Notes: a model not told the origin generated them from the sequence alone. A stretch of DNA of 64,000 bases from F0422 sp003992255 (GCF_003992255.1 NZ_RQVA01000005.1:1-64000), one strand, 5' to 3'; positions 16,215 to 25,955 are shown, counted from the stretch's first letter. Translations and numbers: made by a program.

Positions 16215-17131
16215 TGCAACAATCAGAACGAAAATGGCTGACAATGATCGTCCTTATATGCTGTATATTAGGCGTGTTTGGCTTCATATGGAAGCAGCGC
16301 ACCCAAGTTCCTGTTGTAACAGTGGCCTTGGAAAATATGATGGCTCCTTTTACGTATGGGTCGAGTCGATTGTTGGAAGGTCTTCATACGGGTATTGAAG
16401 TGTTAGATGCTGGTATTTTGCGAGTGAAAGACACCTCTGATTTAGAGGCGCGTAATGCCGCATTAGAACAAAAACAGTCCGCCTATGATGAATTAGTAGC
16501 CGAAAACCTTAGACTGCGCCAATTGTTGCAGTTCCAAACGGAGCAACCACAATTTTCTATGATAGGGGCGACAGTAGTGACTCGTGATCGCGGTGCTTGG
16601 ACTGATACATTTACTATTTCCAGAGGACAAGCGGATGGGATTGCTCCGAATATGGTGGTTATCGCCCCACGTGGTGTAGTAGGATTTGTATCTGATGTAT
16701 ATGAACATTCTGCAAGAGTACAAACGATTCTAGATCCAAGATCGGCTACAGGAGTGATTGTACAGCGCCCAGAGTCTAGAATTGCTTCTATTTTGAAAGG
16801 CAATGGCAATCATCCGCTAGAACCGCAAATGGTGAATATTGCGTTAAATGGTGATGTGCTAAAAGGTGATACGATTGTGACATCTGGCTTTGGTGGTATG
16901 TATCCGAAAGGGATTATCTTCGGACATGTAAAAGACATTGTTACTGATGAAGAAGGCTTTGTAAAACATGCGATTATAGAGCCTACAGTAGACTTTCAAA
17001 GTTTAGAAGAAGTATTTGTCATAACTAAATCCTTTACGGCTACGCCAGAGGTGCCTAAATTAGAGCCTAAATTGATTCCTCGCACACAACGAGATCAAGT
17101 GGAAGGGGCTAAAGGAACGGTGCAACAATGA
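16214..17131 (+). CDS. mreC: Rod shape-determining protein MreC
   Basis: A 305-residue membrane-anchored protein: one N-terminal transmembrane segment (about residues 11-27), a coiled-coil stretch (about 70-100, ending ENLRLRQLL), then the two beta-barrel domains of MreC with GATVVTRDRGAWTDTFTISRG, APRGVVGFVSDVY and VTSGFGGMYPKGIIFG. It links cytoplasmic MreB to the PBP2-RodA synthase on the outer face of the membrane. The start codon is ATG 16214, overlapping the mreB stop; its own stop overlaps mreD by 4 nt. Confidence 0.94.
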   Translation: MQQSERKWLTMIVLICCILGVFGFIWKQRTQVPVVTVALENMMAPFTYGSSRLLEGLHTGIEVLDAGILRVKDTSDLEARNAALEQKQSAYDELVAENLRLRQLLQFQTEQPQFSMIGATVVTRDRGAWTDTFTISRGQADGIAPNMVVIAPRGVVGFVSDVYEHSARVQTILDPRSATGVIVQRPESRIASILKGNGNHPLEPQMVNIALNGDVLKGDTIVTSGFGGMYPKGIIFGHVKDIVTDEEGFVKHAIIEPTVDFQSLEEVFVITKSFTATPEVPKLEPKLIPRTQRDQVEGAKGTVQQ

Positions 17132-17619
17132 AGCGATTTGCGTTGACATTACTGATGATTTGTATTGTGATTATACAATCTTTAGTGGTACCTAGATGGT
17201 TTGCTCCATCTTGGGCGCCTCATATATTGATGGATATCGCCATTGTGGTAGCTATATTGAAAGGCCGACCTACGGGGATGATATTGGCGATTATAGGCGG
17301 TATTGTACAAGATGTGCTTATCGGAAACTATTTTGGATTACATGTGGTATCGTATGCAGTAGTGACCTATATGTTAGGGTCTATGAACTATACGATTTAT
17401 GAAGAACAATGGTACGCTAGTGCTTGGTGGACAGGTCTAGGAGCTTCTTTGGCGATGTTGGTACAGGTGGGCTTATTGTGGGTTGTACAAGAGCCAGTAA
17501 TCCTGTATACCTATGTATGGAATCATGGAATTCCCTCTATAGGAGTGGATGCTTGTATAGGGGTCGTCATTCATCACGTACTATGGCGTTGGGAAGAAAA
17601 AGATGAATATATGTGGTAG
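17128..17619 (+). CDS. mreD: Rod shape-determining protein MreD
   Basis: A 163-residue integral membrane protein with about five transmembrane segments, beginning MKRFALTLLMICIVIIQSL. The segment GRPTGMILAIIGGIVQDVL is typical of MreD. Sequence conservation in this family is low, and the call rests also on its place between mreC (4-nt overlap) and the PBP2 gene (12 bp). It acts with MreC in the elongasome. Confidence 0.88.
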   Translation: MKRFALTLLMICIVIIQSLVVPRWFAPSWAPHILMDIAIVVAILKGRPTGMILAIIGGIVQDVLIGNYFGLHVVSYAVVTYMLGSMNYTIYEEQWYASAWWTGLGASLAMLVQVGLLWVVQEPVILYTYVWNHGIPSIGVDACIGVVIHHVLWRWEEKDEYMW

Positions 17620-17631
17620 AAAGGAGGAACT

Positions 17632-19548
17632 ATGTTAAGAGCACTGTATAAAAAGAAGAAGACTACACGTTTTGATGTGCTTCTAACAATAGTTGTCATT
17701 ATATTTCTAATCCTTTTAGGCCGCGTTTTTTTCTTGCAAGCTATTGAAGGTGACTATTATAGAGGCAAAGCTGAGGGGAATCGACTGCGGATGCTGTCGA
17801 TGACGGCCACTAGAGGTATTATGTATGATCGAAATGGTCAAATTGTAGTAGGATCACGTCCGGCATACATGGTATCTATGTTGCCTACAGGCAAACAGGC
17901 AGACCCACAAGTTTTGCAGACCCTAGCTACGTATTTACAAGTGCCTGTAAAAACTTTAGAAGATAAAGTTGAAGCGCATAAGGGTGGATATGAACCGATT
18001 CGCTTAGCTAGTGATGTGACATTGGATAAAGTCACTAAAATTGAGGAGCATCGCCATGAGTTACCGGGTATTACCGTCGATGTAGAGCCACTTCGGTACT
18101 ATCCTCATGATACAATGGCTTCGCAATTGTTAGGCTATGTGGGTGAAGTGAGTGAAGATGAACTGGCAGCGGCTAAGCAAGCAGAGTTAGATGGTACACA
18201 TACAGGTGGTTCTATCGGACCGGGAACGATATTAGGTCGCTCTGGTCTGGAAAAAATGTATGATCCCATATTGCGTGGTGTCGATGGAGGTCGACAAGTA
18301 GAGGTCGATGCTAGTGGTAGACCTATAGAAGAAGTAGGTCGTAAACATACGGTACCAGGTCGTAATATTCATTTAACAATTGATTTGAACCTGCAAAAGG
18401 TGGCGGAAAAAGCTGTGTATGATCAATTGGAGGCGCTCAGAAAACAGGGGATTCCTGCCAAGGGGGCCGCAGTAGTTGCTATGGATCCTAATACGGGTGC
18501 CGTATTGGCCATGGTGAGTGCGCCTGGATTTAATCCGAATTGGTTCGCCAAGGGGATCACCACAGAGCAGTGGAATCAGTTGAATACAGATGCGAACCAT
18601 CCATTTGAAAATAAAGTAGTCACAGGGGAATATCCACCGGGGTCTCCTTTCAAAATTATTACTGGTGCAGCTGCATTAGAATTGAAAAAAGTAACTCCTA
18701 ATGAAATGATTTATGACAGTGGTAAGCACTGGTTAATCGACAAACGAAATGCCGAGGGAGAAGCCCTTGGATGGCTAGATTTTAATAAGGCATTGGCCAA
18801 ATCAGATAATGTATATTTCTATGAAATGGGCAATCGGTTAGGGATTGAGAATATCGATAAATATGCGAAGATTTTTGGCCTCGGTGAAAAAACAGGGATT
18901 AAGTTATATGATGAAGGTACAGGTAATATAGCTAGTCCTGAATATAAGCGAAAAGTATTTGACCAAGATTGGTATTTAGGCGAAACGTTTGATGCCGCCA
19001 TAGGACAATCTTTTACGCTAGTAACGCCGATACAGATGGCAGTTGTTATGTCTGAGATTGCCAATGGAGGGATTCGCTATCAGCCGTATGTGGTGAGTCG
19101 TATTGACAATGCGGATGGTACTCCAGAAGAAATCTTTGGGCCTAAGAAGTTAGGCGTTCTTCAAGTTTCTAAAAGCGTCATGGATATTGTACGTAACGGA
19201 TTGCGCGATGTAACATTAGAAGGTGGTACAGCCGGCGAAATCTTTAAAGGGTTATCCTTAGCAGTAGCTGGTAAAACCGGTACTGCCGAGAATGCTACTG
19301 GTCGTGACCATGGTTGGTTTGTCGCCTACGCACCGTATGATAAACCTCGCATTGTAGTAGTGGCATTGGTAGAGCAAGGCGGATTCGGAGCGATTTCTGC
19401 AGGATCTATTGTCCGTCCTATCTTGGAAGAGTATTTTCATATACCAAAACAGCCAATACCACCAGTGACGGCTAAAAAAGAAGATGGAAAAGACGATAAT
19501 AAAGATACTTCAACATCTAAGACAGAGACGAAAGATAACAAAGACTAG
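17632..19548 (+). CDS. mrdA: Penicillin-binding protein 2 (peptidoglycan transpeptidase of the elongasome)
   Basis: A 638-residue class B PBP. One transmembrane segment (about residues 16-38) is followed by the dimerisation/pedestal domain (TRGIMYDRNGQIVVGSRPAY; LLGYVGEV; GRSGLEKMYDPILRG) and the transpeptidase domain with the three active-site motifs: SPFK (Ser338), SDN (in AKSDNVYFYEMG) and KTG (K548, AGKTGTAEN). The Lys/Asp-rich tail after about residue 610 is unusual but low complexity. RBS AAAGGAGG precedes ATG 17632. It works with RodA encoded next. Confidence 0.95.
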   Translation: MLRALYKKKKTTRFDVLLTIVVIIFLILLGRVFFLQAIEGDYYRGKAEGNRLRMLSMTATRGIMYDRNGQIVVGSRPAYMVSMLPTGKQADPQVLQTLATYLQVPVKTLEDKVEAHKGGYEPIRLASDVTLDKVTKIEEHRHELPGITVDVEPLRYYPHDTMASQLLGYVGEVSEDELAAAKQAELDGTHTGGSIGPGTILGRSGLEKMYDPILRGVDGGRQVEVDASGRPIEEVGRKHTVPGRNIHLTIDLNLQKVAEKAVYDQLEALRKQGIPAKGAAVVAMDPNTGAVLAMVSAPGFNPNWFAKGITTEQWNQLNTDANHPFENKVVTGEYPPGSPFKIITGAAALELKKVTPNEMIYDSGKHWLIDKRNAEGEALGWLDFNKALAKSDNVYFYEMGNRLGIENIDKYAKIFGLGEKTGIKLYDEGTGNIASPEYKRKVFDQDWYLGETFDAAIGQSFTLVTPIQMAVVMSEIANGGIRYQPYVVSRIDNADGTPEEIFGPKKLGVLQVSKSVMDIVRNGLRDVTLEGGTAGEIFKGLSLAVAGKTGTAENATGRDHGWFVAYAPYDKPRIVVVALVEQGGFGAISAGSIVRPILEEYFHIPKQPIPPVTAKKEDGKDDNKDTSTSKTETKDNKD

Positions 19549-19557
19549 GAGTGCATT

Positions 19558-20661
19558 ATGTGGCAAAGAATTATACGAGAATGGGATTGGATACTAGTGC
19601 TGTCTACCATTAGTCTGATCCTCATTGGATGTGTTGTCATTGGTAGTGCTACACATGTCAATCGAGAAGGGCTGCAATTGACAGGATTAGTTTCAAAACA
19701 ATTGCTGTTCTTTGGGTTAAACCTAATCGCGATTATAGGCTTGCAATGGTTAGATTATGAACGATTGCGCACTTACGGAAAATGGATTTATGGAGCTACT
19801 ATTGTGATGTTGCTTGCGGTTATGATTGTGGGTACATCTGCATTGGGGGCACAACGATGGATTCAAATCGGGCCCATCACAATCCAACCTTCCGAGTTTA
19901 CTAAGCTAATGATGATTATTAGTTTGGCCAATATGTTAGAGAGCAGAGTAGGTAAGTTAAATACATTTAAAGAGTTAGCTCCTGTATTTCTGTTTTTGGG
20001 AATTCCTGCCTTGTTGGTGTTCAAGCAACCAGACTTGGGTACATCGTTGGTGTATGTAGCCATTTTGGCAGGCATGTTATTTGTCAGTGGTATTCGCATG
20101 CGCTTAGTGCAGATTATGGTAGGAACCATGGTAGCATTAGCTCCTTTGAGCTGGTTTGTATTGCAAGAGTATCAAAAGCAACGGATTATGGTGTTTTTAA
20201 ACCCTAATGTAGATCCCTTTGGGGCAGGATATCATATTATCCAATCGAAAATTGCAATCGGTTCAGGCTTGTTATTCGGAAAAGGCCTTTTTGAAGGCAC
20301 CCAAAGTCAGCTGAACTTTTTACCGGAAAATCATACAGATTTTATTTTTTCTGTAGTAGGAGAAGAATTAGGTCTCCTCGGTTGCTGTGTAGTTTTAGGG
20401 TTACTGTTGGTAGTTGTGTATCGCAGTTTTTTAATTGCTAAGCGATCTGTAGATCCTTTTGGTATGCTAATTGCAACGGGTATTGGCTCTATGCTGCTGT
20501 TTGAAGTGTTAGTCAATGTAGGAATGACAACGGGCATTATGCCTGTTACAGGAATTCCTTTACCATTTATCAGTTATGGTGTCAGCGCCTTGACTACCAA
20601 TTTATTGAGTATAGGCTTATTATTAAATATAGTAATGCGTCAGAAAAAGCGCATGTTTTAA
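19558..20661 (+). CDS. rodA: Peptidoglycan glycosyltransferase RodA (SEDS family)
   Basis: A 367-residue SEDS protein with about ten transmembrane segments that polymerises lipid II in complex with PBP2. Family motifs are visible: GAQRWIQIGPITIQPSEFTKL, FKQPDLGTSLVY, GAGYHIIQSKIAIGSGLLFG, FLPENHTDFIFSVVGEELG (the last holding the conserved D and E) and GIPLPFISYGVSALTTNLL. It is the last gene of the mre operon, 9 bp after mrdA. About 37 bp with a small GAGGC/GCCTC hairpin separate it from the next gene. Confidence 0.94.
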   Translation: MWQRIIREWDWILVLSTISLILIGCVVIGSATHVNREGLQLTGLVSKQLLFFGLNLIAIIGLQWLDYERLRTYGKWIYGATIVMLLAVMIVGTSALGAQRWIQIGPITIQPSEFTKLMMIISLANMLESRVGKLNTFKELAPVFLFLGIPALLVFKQPDLGTSLVYVAILAGMLFVSGIRMRLVQIMVGTMVALAPLSWFVLQEYQKQRIMVFLNPNVDPFGAGYHIIQSKIAIGSGLLFGKGLFEGTQSQLNFLPENHTDFIFSVVGEELGLLGCCVVLGLLLVVVYRSFLIAKRSVDPFGMLIATGIGSMLLFEVLVNVGMTTGIMPVTGIPLPFISYGVSALTTNLLSIGLLLNIVMRQKKRMF

Positions 20662-20698
20662 TTATTAGAAATGAGGCTTGTGCCTCTTGTGAGGTTGT

Positions 20699-22582
20699 AT
20701 GATTCACTTAGATCCATCATGGTTACAACATGTGGAAAAACCGGCTCGCTATACGGGTGGAGAATGGAATAGCATTGTGAAAGACCACAGTACAGTGGAT
20801 GTGACAATGGCATTAGCTTTTCCTGATGTATATGAAGTCAGTATGAGCCATTTAGGTATAAAGATTTTATATGGTTTGTTGAATGAACGAGAAGATGTGG
20901 CGGCAGAACGTGTCTTTGCGCCTTGGCATGATATGGAACAGGAAATGCGAGATCGTAAGATTCCTTTATTCTCCTTGGAAACAAAAACACCAATTCGTGA
21001 ATTCGACTTGTTAGGGTTTACGTTGCAATATGAGATGAGCTATACCAATATTTTAAATATGTTGGATATGGCAGATATTCCGTTTTATAGCAAAGATCGA
21101 GATATGTCTTTCCCATTGCTCTTAGCAGGGGGACCTTGTGTGTATAATATTGAACCGATAGCAGATTTCTTTGATGTTGTGTCTATCGGCGAATCTGAAG
21201 AATGGCTAGTGGAATTTGTAGAACTATTTAAGACAGAAAAAGCGAAAGGGTTTCCAGGGGGCAAAGAGGCATTCTTGCGCAAGGCGGCCTTAATCGAAGG
21301 TACCTATGTACCGGCTTTATACCAGCCAGAATATACAGAGGAAGGCCATTTTAAAGGGTTGCAAGTATTGGCAGAAGAGGCTCCACCAGTAGTCAAAAAA
21401 CGTATCGTCGAAGATGTAGAAAACTCCTACTATCCAACAGCGCCTATTGTGCCGTATTTAGATGTAGTCCATGATCGGGCTGTGTTGGAATTATTCCGTG
21501 GCTGTTTACGAGGTTGTCGTTTCTGCCAAGCTGGTATGTTATATCGTCCTGTTCGTGAAAGAACGCCGGAACGATTGTTACAGATGGCAAAAGATATCAT
21601 CGCCAATACAGGGTATAACGAAATTTCTTTAATGTCTCTTAGCTCGGCAGACTATTCTAAATTGCCAGAATTAGTAGATATGTTGATGGAAGAGTTTAAA
21701 GACAAACAAGTGAGTGTTAGCTTGCCGTCTTTGCGTATTGATGCATTCTCTATTGATATTGCTAAAAAGGTACAACAAGTTCGTAAAAGTGGCTTAACCT
21801 TTGCTCCTGAAGCGGGCTCGCAACGCATGCGTGATGTCATCAACAAAGGGGTTAGCGAAGAAGATTTAATGGCAGCTTGTGAAAATGCTTTTAAGTCTGG
21901 ATGGAATACAGTAAAGCTCTATTTCATGATGGGCTTACCGACGGAAACCGATGAAGACGTAGCAGGCATTGCTGATTTAGCGTATAAAGTGTTAGACTTG
22001 CACCGTGATATTACAGGCAAACGCAATGGTAAGGTCACAGTGAGTTGTTCTTTCTTTGTTCCTAAAACACATTCTCCATACCAATGGTATGGACAACAAG
22101 ATGTGGAGGAAATTCACCGCAAGCAACGCTATTTAAAATCCCTCATTAACAATCGCAATATCTCCTACCATTACCATGATGGTCATACGGGTTATTTAGA
22201 GGCTATCTTTGCTCGTGGTGATAGACGACTAGCTCCCTCTGTCATCGAAGCTTGGAAACATGGTTGTAAGTTTGATGGCTGGACAGAGTATTTTAAATAC
22301 GATACTTGGATGCAAGCTTTCAAAGATACAAATATTGATCCAGATTATTATGCGCGCCGTGACCGTAGTTTTGAAGAGGCATTGCCATGGGAACACATTG
22401 ATGACACGGTAAGTAAAGCCTTTTTACAACGTGAATGGGAACGTGCTGTAGAGGGTACCTTGACATGGGATTGTCGTCGCAAACCGTGCAATGGCTGTAA
22501 TGCGTGTCCAGAGTTAGGCACACCAATTATTGATTATAAGGAGGGTGGACGTGTTGAGAAAGTTACGTTTGGCCTTACATAA
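20699..22582 (+). CDS. TIGR03960-family radical SAM protein
   Basis: A 627-residue protein with an N-terminal region resembling a cobalamin-binding-type domain without a visible DXHXXG motif, a radical SAM core with CLRGCRFC (C269, C273, C276), and a cysteine-rich C-terminus (CRRKPCNGCNACPE) that may hold another Fe-S cluster. PDVYEVSMSHLGIKILYGLL, LLAGGPCVYNIEPIADFFD and SLPSLRIDAFS are typical of the family. Its biochemical role is not established. It overlaps the TIGR03936 partner gene downstream, a pairing conserved in Firmicutes. Confidence 0.88.
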   Translation: MIHLDPSWLQHVEKPARYTGGEWNSIVKDHSTVDVTMALAFPDVYEVSMSHLGIKILYGLLNEREDVAAERVFAPWHDMEQEMRDRKIPLFSLETKTPIREFDLLGFTLQYEMSYTNILNMLDMADIPFYSKDRDMSFPLLLAGGPCVYNIEPIADFFDVVSIGESEEWLVEFVELFKTEKAKGFPGGKEAFLRKAALIEGTYVPALYQPEYTEEGHFKGLQVLAEEAPPVVKKRIVEDVENSYYPTAPIVPYLDVVHDRAVLELFRGCLRGCRFCQAGMLYRPVRERTPERLLQMAKDIIANTGYNEISLMSLSSADYSKLPELVDMLMEEFKDKQVSVSLPSLRIDAFSIDIAKKVQQVRKSGLTFAPEAGSQRMRDVINKGVSEEDLMAACENAFKSGWNTVKLYFMMGLPTETDEDVAGIADLAYKVLDLHRDITGKRNGKVTVSCSFFVPKTHSPYQWYGQQDVEEIHRKQRYLKSLINNRNISYHYHDGHTGYLEAIFARGDRRLAPSVIEAWKHGCKFDGWTEYFKYDTWMQAFKDTNIDPDYYARRDRSFEEALPWEHIDDTVSKAFLQREWERAVEGTLTWDCRRKPCNGCNACPELGTPIIDYKEGGRVEKVTFGLT

Positions 22583-23243
22583 GGGGGAAGAACTTCGATT
22601 CTTATCCCATTTAGATTATGCCTCAGCTATCGAGCGTATGATTCGCCGCAGTGGCATTAAAATGGCCTATTCTGAAGGGTTCAATCCACATATGAAAATT
22701 AGCTTTTCTTCTGCTCTTGCCTTGGGTATTACAGCCAGCGCTGAATATTGCGATATGGATGTCTTAGAAGAAGGTTCCTTGGAGGAATTGATGGAACGAC
22801 TTTCACAGGCTGCACCAAAAGGGCTAGAAGTGTTAGAGGGTCGTTTCATGCCGGACAAAGTGAAAAAGATGATGGCTATCTGCAATTATGCAGTCTATGA
22901 AGTGACAGGGCCTGCGAAAGCAGATGCCAACTGGGATCAGTTGTTGGAGCCTTTTAATAGTGCAGAAGAAGTGTTATACGAAAAAGTAACGCCGAAAAAG
23001 ACAAGAACCATTGATGTAAAGCATTTTATTAAAGAACCATTGGTGGCAAAGGTAGATGGCGATATGGTGACCATTCGCATGGCGATTGGTGTGTACCCTG
23101 AGGGAACCATGAAGCCTGGCGATATGTGGAAATTGGGAAAAGACCAATATGGTTGGCCTGTAACAGATAGTTATTCTATCCATCGTGAAGCCATTTTGAT
23201 TGAAACAGAGGGTACGTGTATTACGCCTTTAGAAGTGGAATAA
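22551..23243 (+). CDS. TIGR03936-family radical SAM-associated protein
   Basis: A 230-residue partner of the preceding radical SAM protein, corresponding to the C-terminal region of longer fused versions (DUF2344). The conserved start LRLALHKGEELRFLSHLDY and SEGFNPHMKISFSSALALG are clear. GTG 22551 is preferred as start, with AAGGAGGG (22538-22545) as RBS; this gives a 32-nt overlap with the upstream gene and suggests translational coupling. TTG 22554 is the alternative. It is followed 9 bp later by RNase G, as in other Firmicutes. Confidence 0.87.
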   Translation: MLRKLRLALHKGEELRFLSHLDYASAIERMIRRSGIKMAYSEGFNPHMKISFSSALALGITASAEYCDMDVLEEGSLEELMERLSQAAPKGLEVLEGRFMPDKVKKMMAICNYAVYEVTGPAKADANWDQLLEPFNSAEEVLYEKVTPKKTRTIDVKHFIKEPLVAKVDGDMVTIRMAIGVYPEGTMKPGDMWKLGKDQYGWPVTDSYSIHREAILIETEGTCITPLEVE

Positions 23244-23252
23244 GGAGATACT

Positions 23253-24671
23253 ATGAACCGATTATATGCCAATGTAATGCAGGAGGAAACCCGTCTTGCT
23301 ATTGTGGACGAGACAGGAGCATTGCAACAAATTATATATGAACGACCACAGTTGTCGAATCGTGTGAATCATATTTACAAAGGTGTTGTAAAAAATGTCT
23401 TACCAGGTATGAGCGCAGCCTTTCTTGACATTGGCATTGGTCAAAATGTGTATCTGAATCTGCAAGAACATGGGAAACAAAAAAAGGTCCATGTGGGTGA
23501 AGTTCTCATGGTGCAGGTCGTGAAAGATGCTATGCTTGGTAAGAGTGCACGAGTGACTACAGATGTAAGCTTAGCAGGACATTATATGGTATTGTTGCCA
23601 GAAGATAGACAAATTCATATATCGAAAAAAATTACAGACCCAGAGCTACGTCAATCTTTGAAAGATATGGCACAACCGTACTTAGAAAAGGGTGTAGGAT
23701 TTATTTTGCGGACCGCCGCTATGGATGCATCGCAAGAAGAGATTGCCAATGATATGGCCTATTTACATCAGACATGGGAACATCTACAAAAGCGATATAA
23801 AGTAGCACAAAATAAGACGGAAATTTATGGAGATGCAAATCTTTGGTATCGTGTCATTCGAGATTATATGGGACCGACCGTAGATGCTATCATGGTGGAT
23901 GATATGTCCGCCTATGAAGAGTTACAACGACTGTTGGGTGCTGGGCGATTTGGTAACACCATAGATATCACTCTGTGGAATCAAAAAGAAGATATCTTTA
24001 AAACGCATGGAATAGAGGAACAAATCGATGCGTTGCTAAACCATCGTATTGACTTGCCATCTGGGGGTTCCTTGCAAATTGATCAAACAGAAGCATTGAC
24101 GGTCATTGATGTAAACTCTGCGCATTATAGCGGTAAGAATGAAAAAGTTGGTGAAGTGGCGAAACGAGTGAACCTAGAAGCGGCTCATATGATTGCCCGG
24201 CAATTACGTTTGCGTAATTTAGGCGGTATCATTATCTGCGACTTTATCGATATGCCAAAAGCTGATGTGGAAGAGTTAGTCCAATTGATGAATCGATTGG
24301 TTAAGAAAGATCCGATTAAAACTGTTGTATGTGGTATGACCTCTCTGGGGTTACTAGAGATTACTAGAAAACGGGAACGCCAAAGTATCCCGTCCATTCT
24401 CTTTGATGCTTGTTCTTCTTGTGGTGGGACAGGGCATGTATTAAAAGGAGAAACGGTGTACTTGCAGATTATACGACGTTTGCGAGAACTATATCGATTT
24501 GGTCGATTAAAAACAGATGTAGCCATCGTGGTTCATCCAGATGTAGGACTATTCTTTACAAAACCAGTGTTAGAGTCATTGCATAGGGAATTACAACGAA
24601 CTATACAGATTGAAAATGATTCCACAATGGGATTAGAAGCCTATTCCCTATTGGCCTTAGGTGATGTATAA
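23253..24671 (+). CDS. rng: Ribonuclease G (RNase E/G family)
   Basis: A 472-residue endoribonuclease for rRNA maturation and mRNA decay. The N-terminal S1-type RNA-binding region starts near residue 36 (NHIYKGVVKNVLPGMSAAFLDIG in adjoining blocks), and the catalytic DNase-I-like region carries TVIDVNSAHYSGK and IICDFIDM, the two metal-binding Asp sites. CSSCGGTGHV provides the Zn-link cysteines. The length is that of RNase G, without the long C-terminal scaffold of RNase E. RBS AAGGAGA precedes ATG 23253. Confidence 0.94.
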   Translation: MNRLYANVMQEETRLAIVDETGALQQIIYERPQLSNRVNHIYKGVVKNVLPGMSAAFLDIGIGQNVYLNLQEHGKQKKVHVGEVLMVQVVKDAMLGKSARVTTDVSLAGHYMVLLPEDRQIHISKKITDPELRQSLKDMAQPYLEKGVGFILRTAAMDASQEEIANDMAYLHQTWEHLQKRYKVAQNKTEIYGDANLWYRVIRDYMGPTVDAIMVDDMSAYEELQRLLGAGRFGNTIDITLWNQKEDIFKTHGIEEQIDALLNHRIDLPSGGSLQIDQTEALTVIDVNSAHYSGKNEKVGEVAKRVNLEAAHMIARQLRLRNLGGIIICDFIDMPKADVEELVQLMNRLVKKDPIKTVVCGMTSLGLLEITRKRERQSIPSILFDACSSCGGTGHVLKGETVYLQIIRRLRELYRFGRLKTDVAIVVHPDVGLFFTKPVLESLHRELQRTIQIENDSTMGLEAYSLLALGDV

Positions 24672-24732
24672 TAAGAGAATAAGTAGTAAGAAAGAAATTT
24701 TGTCTCGAGGAAGACATTATTTTGTATTCATT

Positions 24733-24766
24733 AAGTGCTTGGGGTTCCAGGCACTTTTGCTTTTTT
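24733..24766 (+). terminator. Terminator between rng and mntP
   Basis: AAGTGCTTGG (24733-24742) pairs with CCAGGCACTT (24747-24756), one G-U pair, followed by TTGCTTTTTT. The T tract runs straight into the GGAGG RBS of mntP, so the mntP RBS lies in the terminator tail. Confidence 0.75.
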
Positions 24767-24777
24767 GGAGGCTTCTT

Positions 24778-25341
24778 GTGTCGTACCTAGAAATTTTAAT
24801 TTTATCCTTTGGCTTGGCTATGGATGCCTTTGCTGTTTCTATTTGTAAATCCACGCAGATGAAAGAAGATTCTGCCTATAAGAAAACAACATTAGCGTTT
24901 TTGTTTGGTGCCTTTCAATGTGTGATGCCGATTATTGGGGCTATCGTAGGTGCTCAATTTTCGCAGAATTTCGATGAATGGGATCATTGGGTAATTTTTA
25001 TTACTTTAGGCTATTTAGGGATTAATATGATTCGTGCTTCTCTCAGTGATGAAGAGGAAGATACAACAGCGGTAGATTGGAAAGAAATGTTAGCACTGTC
25101 AGTAGCAACAAGTATTGATGCCTTGGCGGTGGGCGTGACGATTGCCTTGCTACATGTAGATGTCTATTTTGCTTCTCTCACTATTGGAGTCATTACTTTC
25201 TTTGTTTGTTTAGTAGGTATATTCAGTGGATATCACATGATGAAAGCCTTTCGAGAGCGAGCAGAAATGGCTGGTGGAGTGATATTAATCATCATTGGAG
25301 TGAAAATATTGATGCAGCATTTGGGGTATTTGCCTCGCTAA
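24778..25341 (+). CDS. mntP: Manganese efflux pump MntP
   Basis: A 187-residue membrane protein with six transmembrane segments that exports Mn2+. Two repeats carry the family motif: LILSFGLAMDAFAVSICKS near the N-terminus and LSVATSIDALAVGVTIALL in the second half, with the paired Asp residues of the transport path. GTG 24778 follows GGAGGC at normal spacing and starts the protein at MSYLEILI; upstream in-frame codons run through the terminator and are not used. No yybP-ykoY riboswitch was seen ahead of it. Confidence 0.9.
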   Translation: MSYLEILILSFGLAMDAFAVSICKSTQMKEDSAYKKTTLAFLFGAFQCVMPIIGAIVGAQFSQNFDEWDHWVIFITLGYLGINMIRASLSDEEEDTTAVDWKEMLALSVATSIDALAVGVTIALLHVDVYFASLTIGVITFFVCLVGIFSGYHMMKAFRERAEMAGGVILIIIGVKILMQHLGYLPR

Positions 25342-25396
25342 GTCGTCTCTTGTTGTGCTATGCAGCCTATGGCGTATGTAACTAAATATGATAAAG

Positions 25397-25445
25397 GAAA
25401 GAGCACGACATATTCCTCCGCAAACTGACCCTAAGGTAGGGTCGT
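25397..25445. repeat. Half unit of the palindromic repeat family
   Basis: The left arm AGAGCACGACAT and core TCCTCCGCAAACTGACCCTAAGG are present (in adjoining blocks) but the right arm is missing; the sequence runs into GTCGTTTCTTG and the spacer of the next unit. Near-identical to the half unit at 29941-29988. Confidence 0.6.
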
Positions 25446-25496
25446 TTCTTGTTATGCTATTCAGCTTGTAGCGGTTTTAACTACGTAGAGCAAAGG

Positions 25497-25564
25497 AAGA
25501 CCGTAACAAACTCCTTCTCAAACTGATCCTACGGTAGGTTTGTTCAGGAGCATGTTACGGTCTT
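25497..25564. repeat. Complete palindromic repeat unit after mntP
   Basis: AAGACCGTAACA (25497-25508) pairs perfectly with TGTTACGGTCTT (25553-25564). Inside are CTCCT/AGGAG arms and the core CAAACTG..CCTACGG in form TCAAACTGATCCTACGG. Nearly identical to the unit at 30040-30107. The flank to about 25690 carries CTGCGTTCCTCA but no gene. Confidence 0.75.
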
Positions 25565-25679
25565 TTGTGTTTGTGTGATTTATGTAGTAAGGACCGTTAC
25601 AAGGCTGCTACTCATAACTGCGTTCCTCACGGGGAGGAAGGTTGCAAATTGCAACTGCATTTTCTGGTGGAAAAAGTGC

Positions 25680-25708
25680 TTGACGAAATGTGCTGTATAG
25701 TTTATACT
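25680..25708 (+). promoter_or_regulatory. Promoter of tRNA-Ser
   Basis: TTGACG (25680-25685), a 17-nt spacer and TATACT (25703-25708), 17 bp before the tRNA. Confidence 0.8.
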
Positions 25709-25724
25709 TATTAGGTATTCACTT

Positions 25725-25815
25725 GGAGAGGTGTCCGAGCGGCTTAAGGAGCATGATTGGAAATCATGTGTGCGGTGATACCGTACCGAGGGTTCAAATC
25801 CCTCTCTCTCCGCCA
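25725..25815 (+). tRNA. tRNA-Ser (anticodon GGA)
   Basis: A 91-nt tRNA including an encoded CCA. The acceptor GGAGAGG pairs with CCTCTCC; the anticodon loop ATTGGAAAT gives GGA, reading UCC and UCU. A long variable arm (TGTGCGGTGATACCGTACC) is typical of tRNA-Ser, and the T loop is GGTTCAAATCC. It is transcribed alone from its own promoter. Confidence 0.96.
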
Positions 25816-25821
25816 AATTTT

Positions 25822-25856
25822 AAAAGCGTTTATGCATTGCATAGGCGCTTTTATTG
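25822..25856 (+). terminator. Terminator of tRNA-Ser
   Basis: AAAAGCG (25822-25828) pairs with CGCTTTT (25846-25852), with an inner TATGCA/TGCATA helix, followed by ATTGT. Confidence 0.75.
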
Positions 25857-25924
25857 TATTTTGTGGCAAAATGATATATAATTAACTCAATGAATATTTA
25901 GTTCCCTTTATTATAGGGTCAAAT

Positions 25925-25955
25925 AAAAAAGGACGGTTGCCCCCGTCCTTTTTGC
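25925..25955. terminator. Intrinsic terminator (bidirectional)
   Basis: AAAAAAGGACGG pairs with CCGTCCTTTTT around TTGCCC; both sides have A or T runs, so it could act on either strand. Confidence 0.8.
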